Positions 18,782-28,032 of a DNA stretch of 64,000 nucleotides are shown piece by piece. Source of the stretch: Dietzia timorensis (GTDB lineage: Bacteria > Actinomycetota > Actinomycetes > Mycobacteriales > Mycobacteriaceae); contig NZ_CP015961.1 of assembly GCF_001659785.1 (NCBI RefSeq), positions 1,426,001 through 1,490,000 of the forward strand. Reading direction: 5' to 3'. The stretch's first letter is position 1. The number at the start of each line of letters is the position of its first letter. Under the pieces are notes generated by a model that was not told where the DNA came from, did not search any database, and saw only the letters and a program-made list of their open reading frames with translations. The translations under genes were made by a program, and so were the position numbers.

Positions 18782-18809
18782 TCAAAATAACACGACTGTG
18801 CTAGTTTGA
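18782..18809. promoter_or_regulatory. candidate TetR operator, 28-bp palindrome
   Basis: TCAAAATAACAC and GTGCTAGTTTGA flank GACT; the half sites match at 10 of 12 positions (TCAAA, TA, CAC). The site lies directly upstream of the TetR start codon, as expected for autorepression. Assignment rests on symmetry and position. Confidence 0.65.
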
Positions 18810-18853
18810 AAATGGGTGTCCGCGAAACGGGAGATCTTGTCGCTGTCGAGTCT

Positions 18854-19675
18854 CTAACCTGCGAGGATGGCGAATCCGCTCGCCGTTATCGCCGCCCCCA
18901 GTGCGATCGCCGTACCCAGGATGTCTCCAGAGATTCCGCCGAGCCGGCGCACCGCATGCCTTCCGAGCACCTTGGTGAACAACCACGCCACCCCGCATAT
19001 GACGGCGCACATGCAGATCCCCAGCGACACCGCGGGCGCCCCGTGTTCGACAAAAATAGAGCGGCCGGACGCGGAAGCGATGCTCTCGCCCGCGAGGGCC
19101 GCGGCGGCGAGTGTGATGAGCGCCTGCGCCGTCATACTCGCGGGTCCTTGTGTAGACGCGACCAGTGGGCCGAAGCCGCCCTGCTCGGCGGAGGGGATCG
19201 AGCGGCGGCACAGAAAGACGGGCAGGCACCGAGAGACGATGCCGACGGCCGCGATCGCGGCAAAGGCGCCCGCCTCGATTAGCTGTGCGTACGCGGCGAC
19301 CTCGACGAGCGAGACCAGCGCGAGCGCGCCGGCGCCGAGCGGCCCGACCGTACCCTCGCGCATGATCTGGCGGGCCTCGGCTGCCGGCTTGTAGGAGGCG
19401 AGGGCGTCGACCGTGTCGGCGAGGCCGTCGAGATGCATGCCGCGGGTGAGAATCGCGAGGCCGGCGACGACGAGCGCGGCCGAGAGTAGGGGAGTCGCAC
19501 CGGCGAGGTCGAGGAGGAATGCGAGGCTGGCGGCGAACACACCGACGACCGAGCCTGCGGCGGGGAGGCAGCTGATGGCGCGGCCGGCCGATTCTCGAGA
19601 GACTGGGCCGCGGACACGCAGTGGGAGGATGGTCATCCACGAGATGATCATCGCGGCCGCCCGCATGGTGGTCAT
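18854..19675 (-). CDS. cobS: adenosylcobinamide-GDP ribazoletransferase (cobalamin synthase)
   Basis: A 273-residue polytopic membrane enzyme for the last joining step of cobalamin assembly. The family signature LTRGMHLDGLADTVDAL (metal-binding Asp) is at about residues 77-95, with FTILP-like ISWMTILPLRV at the N-terminus and several hydrophobic helices. A GGISGDILG block lies near the C-terminus. The start lies five bases after the stop of the cobU-cobT gene, so the two form an operon for nucleotide-loop assembly. A later ATG (MRAAAM) is an alternative start. Confidence 0.93.
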   Translation of the reverse strand: MTTMRAAAMIISWMTILPLRVRGPVSRESAGRAISCLPAAGSVVGVFAASLAFLLDLAGATPLLSAALVVAGLAILTRGMHLDGLADTVDALASYKPAAEARQIMREGTVGPLGAGALALVSLVEVAAYAQLIEAGAFAAIAAVGIVSRCLPVFLCRRSIPSAEQGGFGPLVASTQGPASMTAQALITLAAAALAGESIASASGRSIFVEHGAPAVSLGICMCAVICGVAWLFTKVLGRHAVRRLGGISGDILGTAIALGAAITASGFAILAG

Positions 19676-19679
19676 GGTG

Positions 19680-21557
19680 CTAGTCGGTACTGGTCTCGGA
19701 CTTGCCGGATACGCCGGCGGCGTCGAAGGTGGCCATCTCGCGGATGACCGCTACGGCGCCCTGGAGGATGGGCAACGCGGTAACAGCGCCGGAGCCCTCG
19801 CCGAGGCGGAGGTTGCCCTCGATGATCGGCTCGAGCCCGAGGTAGGTCAGCCCCGTGGTGTGTGCGGGCTCCGGGGAACGATGCCCGGCCTGCCACCAGC
19901 CGCGGGCCCCCGGTGCCAACAGATCGGCGACGAGGGCGGCTGAGGTGACCACGACGCCGTCGAGAATGCACGGGGTCTTGCGCAGTGCGGCCTGCGCGAG
20001 GAAACCGGCCATCGCCGCGAGGTCGGCGCCGCCGACGCGCTGCAACAGTTCCACCGGCTTGCGCGAAACATTGCGGCTGCGGAACATGCCGTCGCGCACC
20101 GCGGCGGCCTTGCGCATCCACCCCGCGTCATCGATCCCGGTGCCGCGTCCGACAATCGTCACCGGTTCCAGTCCGGTGATCGTGCCGATGAGAACGGTCG
20201 CCGGCGTGGTGTTGCCGATCCCGAGATCGCCGGCGATGAGCAGGTCGGCGCCCGCATCGATTTCCTCGTCGGCGATTCGCCGTCCGGCGGCGATCGCGGC
20301 GAGCGTCTCTTCCTGGGTGAGCGCGTCTTCGCGGTCAAGCGAGCCGCTGGAGCGGCGGATCTTGTGGCGGCGGGTGTGCTCGGGTGTCGGGCCGTCGACG
20401 GCCATATCCGCAACCTTGACCGTCGCGCCGAACTGTCGCGCGAGCACCGAGACGCCGGCGCCTCCGGAAAGGATATTGTCCACCATCTGGGTGGTGACCT
20501 CGGGAGGGAAGGCCGACACCCCGTGTGCGGCGACACCGTGATCGCCGGCGAATACGACTACGGACGTGTTCGCGAGCGGCGGTGGCGGTACCTCTCCGCG
20601 ACATGCCGAATACCAGACGGCGAGGTCTTCGAGTCGTCCGAGCGAGCCGGCGGGCTTCGTGAGCCTCGCCTGGTGGTCGAGCGCCTGGCCAGAGACATTC
20701 CGGTCGGGTTGGGCGACCTTGCCGAATCTGCCCGGGGTGTCATACAGTGCTGCATCCCCGAGGCCCGGGAAGTTCTCGTCCGAAGGTTGAGTGTCAGGGG
20801 AGATGGGCGCGCTGTCGTCCTCGTTCGAGCTCGAGGTCGACGCAGCGGCTACGGTGCCAACTGTTGTCGCGGTGCCGGCGGTGCCCGCGAGGGGGCCGGC
20901 GGATAGGTCAGGCCTAGGGGGGCGCTGCGGGACGGCCTCTTGATCGACGGCGGCGTGCCGGGCGTCGGCGGAGCCGAACCGGGAGACCGCGTCGTCTCGT
21001 TCCGCGGCGGCGGGGGAGGGATGAGTGCGCCCGTCGAGCGCGATCGCATGCCCGGCAACGACGAATTCTGCGGAGTCACATTCGCCGGCAAGACGAGAAT
21101 TCAGCGCGCCGAGGATGTCTGCGAACTGGCGTCCGGATGTCGTCGGGGCGACCACGCCGAGCCCGACCTCGGCGGACACGAGCACCGCGGTACCGCGGAA
21201 CTCCGACAGCGCAGCGAAAAGGTCATCGATTTCCGTATCTGCTGCATGTCTATCGCCGGTCCACCCGAGGTTGGCGTCCAGCGTCGAGGTGAGCCAGGCA
21301 GCCAGATCGTCGATCAACACGAACGCGTCCGGGTTATCGCGAAGGACGGAGGAGACGTCGCGCGTTTCGATCGTGCGCCATGACGTCGGACGCCGGGCCT
21401 GATGAGCGGCCACGCGCTCGGCGAAATCGTTATCGTCGCCGGAGGTCAGTCCGGGCGCTACGTAGAGCACCTCGGACGAGCCCGCGGCGGCAGCTATCAG
21501 GGCCTCCGCGCGCGCCGACTTGCCCGAACGATTGCCACCGATGATGAGCGAACGCAA
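19680..21557 (-). CDS. cobT: fused CobU-CobT: adenosylcobinamide kinase/guanylyltransferase joined to NaMN:DMB phosphoribosyltransferase
   Basis: A single 625-residue frame. Residues 1 to about 180 are CobU: the P-loop GGNRSGKS at 7-14, HQARRPTSW with the guanylylated-histidine region, and [10 protein letters not shown] and [14 protein letters not shown] low-complexity Ser/Thr/Ala/Pro linker of about 100 residues follows. From about 285 it is Cob[43 protein letters not shown] and the catalytic Glu587 in [10 protein letters not shown]. The TTG at 21557 is chosen because AAAGGAGGGG lies just upstream and it precedes the P-loop directly. In M. tuberculosis cobU is elsewhere. Fusion would place activation of the lower and upper ligand precursors on one chain, feeding CobS next door. 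Confidence 0.9.
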   Translation of the reverse strand: MRSLIIGGNRSGKSARAEALIAAAAGSSEVLYVAPGLTSGDDNDFAERVAAHQARRPTSWRTIETRDVSSVLRDNPDAFVLIDDLAAWLTSTLDANLGWTGDRHAADTEIDDLFAALSEFRGTAVLVSAEVGLGVVAPTTSGRQFADILGALNSRLAGECDSAEFVVAGHAIALDGRTHPSPAAAERDDAVSRFGSADARHAAVDQEAVPQRPPRPDLSAGPLAGTAGTATTVGTVAAASTSSSNEDDSAPISPDTQPSDENFPGLGDAALYDTPGRFGKVAQPDRNVSGQALDHQARLTKPAGSLGRLEDLAVWYSACRGEVPPPPLANTSVVVFAGDHGVAAHGVSAFPPEVTTQMVDNILSGGAGVSVLARQFGATVKVADMAVDGPTPEHTRRHKIRRSSGSLDREDALTQEETLAAIAAGRRIADEEIDAGADLLIAGDLGIGNTTPATVLIGTITGLEPVTIVGRGTGIDDAGWMRKAAAVRDGMFRSRNVSRKPVELLQRVGGADLAAMAGFLAQAALRKTPCILDGVVVTSAALVADLLAPGARGWWQAGHRSPEPAHTTGLTYLGLEPIIEGNLRLGEGSGAVTALPILQGAVAVIREMATFDAAGVSGKSETSTD

Positions 21558-21695
21558 TTGTGCCCCTCCTTTGGCGATGTACGTGAGAGCTTTCAGCCTA
21601 GAGCGGCGAGAACGTCGGCACGACCGCGGCGCGCAGCAATCGCTCGGTTTGGCTCTCGATTGCCCGCGGGCCCAGTGGCGCATTCCTGCGCATGG

Positions 21696-22418
21696 CTACG
21701 TTCCCGGAATCGCATCTCCGGGCTTGACCCGCGGACGCGGAGTGCGCAGGCTCTTCGGCTGCATCGCCCTCATTGCCGCATAGAAACCGAGCCCGAAGCC
21801 TGTCTTCGCGTCGTCCCCGAATCGTTCTGCAACCGCCCGGTTCACCGTCCGGCCAACGAGGATCGTGTCGATGATGACGATCAGGATCACCAAAAGGAAC
21901 GCGATCTGGAAGATTCCGATCAATCCGGGAATCGGGAAGAACTGGAACACGATGATCAGCAGCGCGACCGGCATGAAGTAGTTCGAGATTCGCCGATGGG
22001 TGTCAACCCAGTCCCGCGCGTAGCGGCGCTGGGGACCGCGGTCCCGCTCGAGGACGTAGCGGTCGTCGCCGTCGAGCATCGCCTGGCGACGCTCCTCACG
22101 TGCGGCGTTCGCCCGTGCCCGAGCGATCTTGCGCTCCTCCTTGGACATGGAGTTCTTCTCGTTCTTGCGCCGCTCCTTGGCTTCTTTGCGGGTGAGGGGA
22201 GCGGCGACGGGACCGGTCCGCTGTCCGCGGGCCCGCTCGGCTTCACGGCGCGTGGGAGTCGGTCGCCCCTTTTTCGGTGTCGTCGCTGATCCGCGGCGCT
22301 TTTCCGCAGCGGCCTCGGCGGAACTTTCGGCCTCGACGGCGTCCTGATCGAGCGCCAGGTCGCTCGATTCGGACTGCTCGGAGGCAGATTTTGACTTTGA
22401 CCCAAACCCAAACTTCAC
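21696..22418 (-). CDS. DUF3043 family membrane protein (Rv2206-like)
   Basis: A 240-residue protein starting at GTG. The first 130 residues are charged and probably disordered, with the family blocks TPTRREAERAR, LTRKEAKERRKN and AREERRQAMLDGDDRYV. Then RDRGPQRRYARDWVD and two transmembrane helices (YFMPVALLIIVFQFFPIPG and AFLLVILIVIIDTILVG), followed by FGFY-like GLGFYAAMRAMQPKSLR. DUF3043 is conserved across Mycobacteriales beside the cob genes, and its function is unknown. Confidence 0.88.
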   Translation of the reverse strand: MKFGFGSKSKSASEQSESSDLALDQDAVEAESSAEAAAEKRRGSATTPKKGRPTPTRREAERARGQRTGPVAAPLTRKEAKERRKNEKNSMSKEERKIARARANAAREERRQAMLDGDDRYVLERDRGPQRRYARDWVDTHRRISNYFMPVALLIIVFQFFPIPGLIGIFQIAFLLVILIVIIDTILVGRTVNRAVAERFGDDAKTGFGLGFYAAMRAMQPKSLRTPRPRVKPGDAIPGT

Positions 22419-22706
22419 CCCACCAGGCTAAATGATTTCCTCCCGCGCCCACCAATGCGGCCCTGCGGGTGGCTTCGGGCGGGTACGCGACCTAGTGTGG
22501 GAGTAGTACATTTGGATACATCGGGTAGCCCGGCGAAGATCCGAGGGAGATCACACCGGACACCCCGAAAAATCCCCCCGCCGCGGAGCGGACGGGAATA
22601 AGTGGCCAGCCTCTCGGGTTGGAACACAGCACAGTAAGTCCGCGCCACGCGCCTCGCAGACGCCGGCCGCGACGCCACCCTTTACGAAGAAGGAGCCGGA
22701 AGAAAT

Positions 22707-23054
22707 ATGACTGCACCGAGTGAAGTTGCCACCGGAGTCGTCCTGACGGACGCTGCTGCGTCCAAGGCCAAGGCTCTGCTGGACCAAGAAGGCCGTGACG
22801 ACCTCTCCCTGCGCATCGCCGTCCAGCCAGGCGGCTGTGCGGGACTGCGCTACCAGCTCTTCTTCGACGATCGCCAGCTCGACGGCGACGTGATCGGCGA
22901 CTTCAGCGGCGTGAAGCTCGCCGTAGACCGCAAGTCGGTCCCGTACCTTTCCGGCGCGTCGATCGACTTCGTCGACACGATCGAGAAGCAGGGCTTCACC
23001 ATCGACAACCCGAACGCCACCGGCTCCTGTGCCTGTGGCGACTCGTTCAACTAA
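22707..23054 (+). CDS. erpA: A-type iron-sulfur carrier (HesB/ErpA family)
   Basis: A 115-residue protein. The three ligand cysteines are in GGCAGLRYQ and the C-terminal GSCACGDSF, with the intervening DRKSVPYLSGASIDFVD. Proteins of this family deliver Fe-S clusters to enzymes; a client in this window could be LipA or the QcrA Rieske protein. It corresponds to Rv2204c. GAAGGAG lies upstream. It precedes adenosine kinase with a 75-bp gap that holds most of a long palindrome. Confidence 0.9.
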   Translation: MTAPSEVATGVVLTDAAASKAKALLDQEGRDDLSLRIAVQPGGCAGLRYQLFFDDRQLDGDVIGDFSGVKLAVDRKSVPYLSGASIDFVDTIEKQGFTIDNPNATGSCACGDSFN

Positions 23055-23102
23055 AAACACGGTTCACGGCAGCGGCCCCAACGCGCCCTGCCCGCCGTAC
23101 CG

Positions 23103-23139
23103 CGACAGACATGTCCTAGTCTCTAGGGCATGTCTGTCG
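23103..23139. promoter_or_regulatory. 37-bp palindrome over the adenosine kinase promoter and start codon
   Basis: CGACAGACATGTCCTAG and CTAGGGCATGTCTGTCG are reverse complements at 16 of 17 positions, the other being a G-T pair, around a TCT centre. The start codon ATG at 23130 lies in the right arm. TAGTCT at 23117-23122, a possible -10 element, lies in the centre and would place transcription start at the ATG. As DNA it could be an operator; in a transcript reading through from erpA it would hide the start codon in a hairpin. Confidence 0.7.
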
Positions 23140-24104
23140 TTATTTCCGGCTCCATCGCCACCGATCACCTGATGTCCTACCCGGGCAAGTTCTCCGAGCA
23201 GTTCCTGCCCGACCAACTCGACAAGATCTCCATGAGCTTCCTGGTGAGCGACCTGGAGGTCCGCCGTGGTGGCGTCGGTGCCAATATTGCCTTCGCGATG
23301 GGTGTACTGGGACAGAATCCCTACCTCCTGGGTGCTGCCGGGCAGGACTTCGACGAGTACGACCAGTGGCTCACAAAGCACGGCGTGGACACCACTCTCG
23401 TGCGCATCGAGGATTCTCTCCACACCGCACGGTTCGTGTGCACCACCGACACCGAGCAGGCGCAGCTCGCCTCCTTCTACCCGGGCGCGATGGCGCAGGC
23501 GTCGAAGGCCGACCTCGGCTTCGTCACCGGCAAGATCGGTACCCCGGACATCGTGCTCATCGGCGCGAACGACCCGGGCGCGATGGTCACGCTCACCGAA
23601 GAGTGCCGCGCGGCCGGAGTACCATTCGCCGCGGACCCCTCGCAGCAGCTCGTATCGCTCGACGCCGAGCAGATCACCACGCTCGTCGACGGGGCGGCCT
23701 ACCTGTTCTCCAACGAGTACGAGCTCGGCCTCATCCTGCACCGCACCGGCTGGACCGCCGAGGAACTCGACTCCCGCGTCGGCGTCAGGGTGACGACGAA
23801 GGGCAAGGACGGCGCGAGTGTCTTTTCCGCCGAGGGCGAGGTCAGCGTCGGCGTCGTTCCTGCGCGCACGGTGGTTGATCCCACGGGCTTGGGAGATGCC
23901 TTCCGCGCCGGGTTCCTCACCGGCGTGCGTAATGGCCGCAGCGTCGAGCGCGCGGCTCAGCTCGGCGCGCTGATCGCCACCTACGTCATCGAGACGACTG
24001 GCCCACAGGAGTGGACGATGGATGCCGATGAGGCCACCGCGCGCCTTCGCGAGGCGTTCGGCGAGGACGCTGCACAGGAACTCGCCGAGCTGTTGCCGGC
24101 ATAG
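23130..24104 (+). CDS. adoK: adenosine kinase, PfkB carbohydrate kinase family
   Basis: A 324-residue ribokinase-fold enzyme. It begins VVISGSIATDHLM, as in mycobacterial adenosine kinase (Rv2202c), and has RRGGVGANIAFAMGVLG (substrate site), FYPGAM, GANDPGAM, AADPSQQL and the anion-hole and catalytic motif DPTGLGDAFRAG. It phosphorylates adenosine to AMP in purine salvage. No ribosome binding site is seen before the ATG, and the promoter appears to end right at the start codon, which suggests a leaderless mRNA. It shares a bidirectional terminator with asnB. Confidence 0.9.
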   Translation: MSVVISGSIATDHLMSYPGKFSEQFLPDQLDKISMSFLVSDLEVRRGGVGANIAFAMGVLGQNPYLLGAAGQDFDEYDQWLTKHGVDTTLVRIEDSLHTARFVCTTDTEQAQLASFYPGAMAQASKADLGFVTGKIGTPDIVLIGANDPGAMVTLTEECRAAGVPFAADPSQQLVSLDAEQITTLVDGAAYLFSNEYELGLILHRTGWTAEELDSRVGVRVTTKGKDGASVFSAEGEVSVGVVPARTVVDPTGLGDAFRAGFLTGVRNGRSVERAAQLGALIATYVIETTGPQEWTMDADEATARLREAFGEDAAQELAELLPA

Positions 24105-24117
24105 TCGGCTCGGTTCC

Positions 24118-24128
24118 TCCGCCGTCAT
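24118..24128 (+). repeat. intergenic motif TCCGCCGTCAT, copy 3
   Basis: Same 11-base word as at 996, followed by TGGCGATAAC, between the adoK stop and its terminator. Confidence 0.3.
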
Positions 24129-24152
24129 TGGCGATAACCGGCGAACACGCGC

Positions 24153-24192
24153 AAAGGTCCCGCCTCCCGAAATGGGTAGGCGGGACCTTTTT
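24153..24192. terminator. bidirectional intrinsic terminator between adoK and asnB
   Basis: AAAGGTCCCGCCT pairs with AGGCGGGACCTTT over 13 bp, with an inner CCC/GGG pairing in the loop, followed by TTTTTC on the forward strand and preceded by AAA. It fits both convergent genes. Confidence 0.92.
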
Positions 24193-24213
24193 CTTCGACT
24201 GGGTGGGGCGGCG

Positions 24214-26142
24214 TTAGAGGCGGACGGGGTAGTCCTTGCGCTCGATGTTCGGGTTGATGCGCTTCTCGACGAAGATGCCGTGCCAGATCATAAAGCACAG
24301 CATCGTCCAGATGCGGCGGCTGTGGTCGCTCGTGCCCTTGCGGTGCTCGTCGAGCATCGCGAGTACGGCCTGTTTGTCGACGAGCTCATCGGTCTGCGAT
24401 TCGGCGATGATGCCGCGCGCCCAATCGTGCAGCTCCGGCCCGGCGAGCCAGTGCCGGGTCGGCACGGGGAAGCCGAGCTTGCGGCGCTCGAGAACGTGCG
24501 GAGGGACGATGTCGGCGATCGCGCGGCGCAGTGCGTATTTGGTCGTGCCGTGCGAGATCTTCTCGGTGTGCGGCAGCGTGCGCGCGACATCGAAGACCTC
24601 CTTGTCGAGGAACGGCACTCGCAGTTCGAGCGAGTTCGCCATAGTGATCTTGTCGGCCTTGACGAGAATGTCGCCGCGTAGCCACGTGAACAGGTCGAGG
24701 TGCTGCATTCGCGCGACCGGATCCCAGCCCTCGGACAGGCGGTAGATTGGCGCGGTGACGTCCTGGTGGCCCCACTCGGGGCGGTAGTCGCGCAGCACGG
24801 ACTCGACCTGCGCCTCGCTGAACGAGCGAGCATTGCCGTAGTAACGGTCCTCGAGGCGCTGGGAGCCGCGGTGGAGTAGCGACTTGCCGCGCATCCCCTC
24901 GGGTAGCTTCGCCGACAATTTGCCGAGATAGGGCCGCAGCGAGCCCGGCACCTTTTCGAACGGTGCGAGCGAGAGTGGCTCCTTGTAGATCGTGTAGCCG
25001 CCGAAAAGTTCATCGGCGCCCTCTCCGGAGAGCACTACCTTGACGTGCTTGCGGGCTTCGCGAGCGACGAAGTACAGCGGTACGAGCGCCGGATCGGCGA
25101 CGGGCTCGTCGAGGTACCAGATGATTTCCGGGATAGCCGCCGCGAATTCCTCGGGGGAGACGACCTTGACCACGTGCTCCACGCCGATCGCCGCAGCGGA
25201 CTCCGCCGCGACGTCGATCTCCGAGTAGCCCTGCCGCTCGAAGCCGGTGGTGAAGGTCATCAGCTTCTCGTTATGACGACGGGCGAGCGCGGCAATCACG
25301 GTGGAGTCGATACCGCCCGAGAGGAAGGATCCGACGGTCACGTCGGCGCGCATGTGCTTGGCGACCGAATCCTCCAGCGCGTTCGTGATCCTTCGGTACG
25401 CGGGCTCGCCGGTGTTGTTCGCCAGCTGCGGCGACACCTCGAAACTCGGGTGGAAGTAGCGGACGAACTCGCCCTTCTCTCCGGGGCGGAAGAAGGCGTA
25501 CGTGCCGGACTCGAGGCGGCGGATGCCCTTGTTGAGCGTTTCGTCCTCGGGGACGTACTGCAGGGTGACGTAGTGCTGCAGCGCCCGTGTGTCGATCGAC
25601 TGGTCCACGCCGGCGATCCCCGCGAGTTCGGCCACAGACTTCTTTTCGGATCCGATGATCGTGGCGTCGGGTCCCTCGGCGACGTACATCGGCTTGATGC
25701 CGAAGAAATCACGGGCCACGAATAGTCTCCGCTCGACGGTATCCCAGATGGCGATGCCGAACATGCCCCGCAGGTGCTTCACGACTTCCGGTCCCCAGTG
25801 GTGAAAACCGACGACGATCGGTTCGCCGTCTCCCTCGGTGGCGAATTCGGCGCCGAACTCGGCGACCAGCTGTTCGCGAAGTTCGATGTAGTTGTAGATC
25901 TCGCCATTGAACACGAGCGTGTAGCGCTCGGGCGCCTCGGGCGGACCCCAGCGCAGCGGCTGGTGCGAGTGGCTGATGTCAATGATCGACAGGCGATTGA
26001 AACCGAAGACGAGGTCGTCGGTTCCCTGCGTGCCTACCTCGTCCGGGCCGCGGTGGTGCATGCATTCCATTGCCGCCAGCACCGCATCGTTGTGTGCCGT
26101 GGCCTCGCCGCGGTGGCTCAGTAGTCCGATCAGTCCGCACAT
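24214..26142 (-). CDS. asnB: asparagine synthase (glutamine-hydrolysing)
   Basis: A 642-residue protein. Cys2 of MCGLIGLL is the glutaminase nucleophile; HHRGPDE and FNGEIYNYIELR belong to the N-terminal Ntn hydrolase domain. The C-terminal synthetase domain has the ATP pyrophosphatase loop SFLSGGIDST at about residue 280 and VVLSGEGADELFGGY. It makes asparagine from aspartate, or in this group may amidate diaminopimelate in peptidoglycan, as LtsA of Corynebacterium does from the same locus. The sequence cannot separate the two roles. It corresponds to Rv2201. Confidence 0.93.
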   Translation of the reverse strand: MCGLIGLLSHRGEATAHNDAVLAAMECMHHRGPDEVGTQGTDDLVFGFNRLSIIDISHSHQPLRWGPPEAPERYTLVFNGEIYNYIELREQLVAEFGAEFATEGDGEPIVVGFHHWGPEVVKHLRGMFGIAIWDTVERRLFVARDFFGIKPMYVAEGPDATIIGSEKKSVAELAGIAGVDQSIDTRALQHYVTLQYVPEDETLNKGIRRLESGTYAFFRPGEKGEFVRYFHPSFEVSPQLANNTGEPAYRRITNALEDSVAKHMRADVTVGSFLSGGIDSTVIAALARRHNEKLMTFTTGFERQGYSEIDVAAESAAAIGVEHVVKVVSPEEFAAAIPEIIWYLDEPVADPALVPLYFVAREARKHVKVVLSGEGADELFGGYTIYKEPLSLAPFEKVPGSLRPYLGKLSAKLPEGMRGKSLLHRGSQRLEDRYYGNARSFSEAQVESVLRDYRPEWGHQDVTAPIYRLSEGWDPVARMQHLDLFTWLRGDILVKADKITMANSLELRVPFLDKEVFDVARTLPHTEKISHGTTKYALRRAIADIVPPHVLERRKLGFPVPTRHWLAGPELHDWARGIIAESQTDELVDKQAVLAMLDEHRKGTSDHSRRIWTMLCFMIWHGIFVEKRINPNIERKDYPVRL

Positions 26143-26294
26143 AGAGTGAGCATTCCTTGCCGAATTGGGGATAGGGCCGCGCCCTGGGAGGCTCTAAGCG
26201 TCAGCCCCGGGCGCGTGTGTTTACTCCGGTATCCTACGTAGTCGGAGTGCGCCCGGCGGGTAGCGCCCGGCCGAGCAGTGCAGACCGCGACTGA

Positions 26295-26328
26295 TTGGGG
26301 GTCGAAATATGAGAATCGCACCCCCCAA
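26295..26328 (+). other. possible hairpin in the ctaC leader
   Basis: TTGGGGGT pairs with the ACCCCCCAA region (one extra C) around an AT-richer loop, about 95 bp before the ctaC start. It may be a transcript structure or nothing. Confidence 0.25.
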
Positions 26329-26420
26329 GGCGTGGAATCTAAGAGCGTTCCGATACTCTTCTTAGGTGTAGCGACGATGGGTGTCGCGTGCACTAGCGGA
26401 GCCGTAAAGAGGAAGGCTAG

Positions 26421-27536
26421 ATGGTGGATCAGCGTGGCGAGCGCCGATGGGCGCACAGGGGTGCTTTTGCCGGTTTAATGGGCATCCTTGGGCTCGTTCT
26501 TTCCGGCTGCAGCTTGCATACGGATAACAAGTGGTGGAATCAGACCATCAACTTCGGGTTCCCGACCGGCATCACGCCCGAGGGCACCGCGATTCGCGAG
26601 TTCTGGACGCTGACCGTCATCGCGTCGCTCGTCGTCGGTGTCATCGTCTGGGCGCTCATGTTCTATCCGATGATTTTCCACCGGAAGAAGAAGGGCGACA
26701 CCGAGTTCCCGCGGCAGACGCAGTACAACGTCCCGCTGGAGTTGATCTACACGATCCTCCCGTTCGTCATCATCTCCGTGCTCTTCTACGGCACCGTTGT
26801 CACGCAGAACAAGGTTCTCGACTTGGCACCGGAGGAAGAGGTCGGCGTTCGCGTCGACGTCACCGCCTACCAGTGGAACTGGAAGTTCGGGTACAACAAG
26901 GTCGATGTCGATGGCGCGTCGATCGAGGACGGCACCGACTACGAGGCTCAAGCAGAGGCTGAGGCGGCCGGAACGCTGAGCCCCGAACAGCAGGAGGCCG
27001 AGGGACTCGAGGGGCCCGCAGCTTCCGGCCCGATCCACGGCCGCCTGCCGAACGACAAGTCGTATCTCGATTACAACCACATGGAGACCGTCGGCACGTC
27101 CGAAGAGGTCCCGGTGCTCGTGGTTCCGACGAACACTCGGATCGAGTTCCGTCTTTCCTCGGCAGACGTCATCCACTCGTTCTGGGTTCCGGAGTTCGTC
27201 TACAAGCTCGACGTCATGCCGGCTCCCGGCCAGAACCAGCAGCTCAACAAGTTCCAGGTCGAGCAGATCGACCGCGAGGGCGCATTCGTCGGCCGCTGTG
27301 CGGAAATGTGTGGCACGTACCACGCGATGATGAACTTCGAGCTTCGCGCGGTGTCGGAGGCAGACTTCGCCGAGTACATCAACTTCCGCGAGCAGAACCC
27401 GCTGGCCACGAACGCCGAGGCGCTCGAGCACATCGGGCAGGACCCGTACGCGACGTCCACCGAGCCGTTCAGGACCGGCCGTGCGGACACCCGCGAGCAG
27501 GACAACACCGTCGACAACAACGCGGCCGCGAACTAA
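26421..27536 (+). CDS. ctaC: cytochrome aa3 oxidase subunit II
   Basis: A 371-residue lipoprotein. The signal ends in LVLSGC with Cys30 as lipid attachment site. Two transmembrane helices follow (LTVIASLVVGVIVWALMF and LELIYTILPFVIISVLFYG), then the CuA cupredoxin domain with the ligands DVIHSFW and GRCAEMCGTYHAMM. An acidic insertion of about 55 residues (around 170-225) sits inside the cupredoxin domain, as is usual in this group. It accepts electrons from the QcrC haems in the bcc-aa3 supercomplex. GAGGAAGG precedes the ATG. ctaF follows 31 bp later. Confidence 0.96.
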   Translation: MVDQRGERRWAHRGAFAGLMGILGLVLSGCSLHTDNKWWNQTINFGFPTGITPEGTAIREFWTLTVIASLVVGVIVWALMFYPMIFHRKKKGDTEFPRQTQYNVPLELIYTILPFVIISVLFYGTVVTQNKVLDLAPEEEVGVRVDVTAYQWNWKFGYNKVDVDGASIEDGTDYEAQAEAEAAGTLSPEQQEAEGLEGPAASGPIHGRLPNDKSYLDYNHMETVGTSEEVPVLVVPTNTRIEFRLSSADVIHSFWVPEFVYKLDVMPAPGQNQQLNKFQVEQIDREGAFVGRCAEMCGTYHAMMNFELRAVSEADFAEYINFREQNPLATNAEALEHIGQDPYATSTEPFRTGRADTREQDNTVDNNAAAN

Positions 27537-27567
27537 CGCAGGGCACGAGAAGAGTTAAGGATCTGAC

Positions 27568-27984
27568 ATGCATGCAGCAATGCGCGTCTTCGATGGCCTC
27601 ACCCTGTTCCTGGGGATCCTGGCCGTCGCGTACATCTATCTGACCCACCAGTCCCGCCTCAACATCGAGTGGGCGGGCGGCACCGCACTCGTGCTGTCGA
27701 CTCTGCTGTGCCTGCTCATTGCCGGCTACCTGCACTTCGTCAACGCGCGAATCAGCACACTCCCCGAGGATTACGAGGACGCTGAGGTCTCGGATGGCGC
27801 CGGTGAACTCGGCTTCTTCTCGCCCGGCTCTATCTGGCCCTTCATCGTCGCTGCCGTGGTGGTCACGGTCGGTCTTGGTCTCGCGTTTACTAACTGGTGG
27901 ATTGTCGCGGTCGGTGCCGTCGCGCTGGTCGCCGCCGTCTGCGGCCTCGTGTTCCAGTACTACTGGGGCCCGGAGACGCACTAG
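27568..27984 (+). CDS. ctaF: cytochrome c oxidase subunit IV (actinobacterial type)
   Basis: A 138-residue protein with four transmembrane helices (LFLGILAVAYIYL, ALVLSTLLCLLIAGYLHF, IWPFIVAAVVVTVGLGLAF and the C-terminal IVAVGAVALVAAVCGLVF), the usual length and layout of the small actinobacterial subunit IV. It packs beside subunits I and III of the aa3 oxidase. It is co-transcribed with ctaC and ends at a strong terminator. Confidence 0.94.
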   Translation: MHAAMRVFDGLTLFLGILAVAYIYLTHQSRLNIEWAGGTALVLSTLLCLLIAGYLHFVNARISTLPEDYEDAEVSDGAGELGFFSPGSIWPFIVAAVVVTVGLGLAFTNWWIVAVGAVALVAAVCGLVFQYYWGPETH

Positions 27985-28032
27985 CGCAGCCCTCGATAAT
28001 TGTTCGCGCCATCCTCATCGGCGCATCCACAA

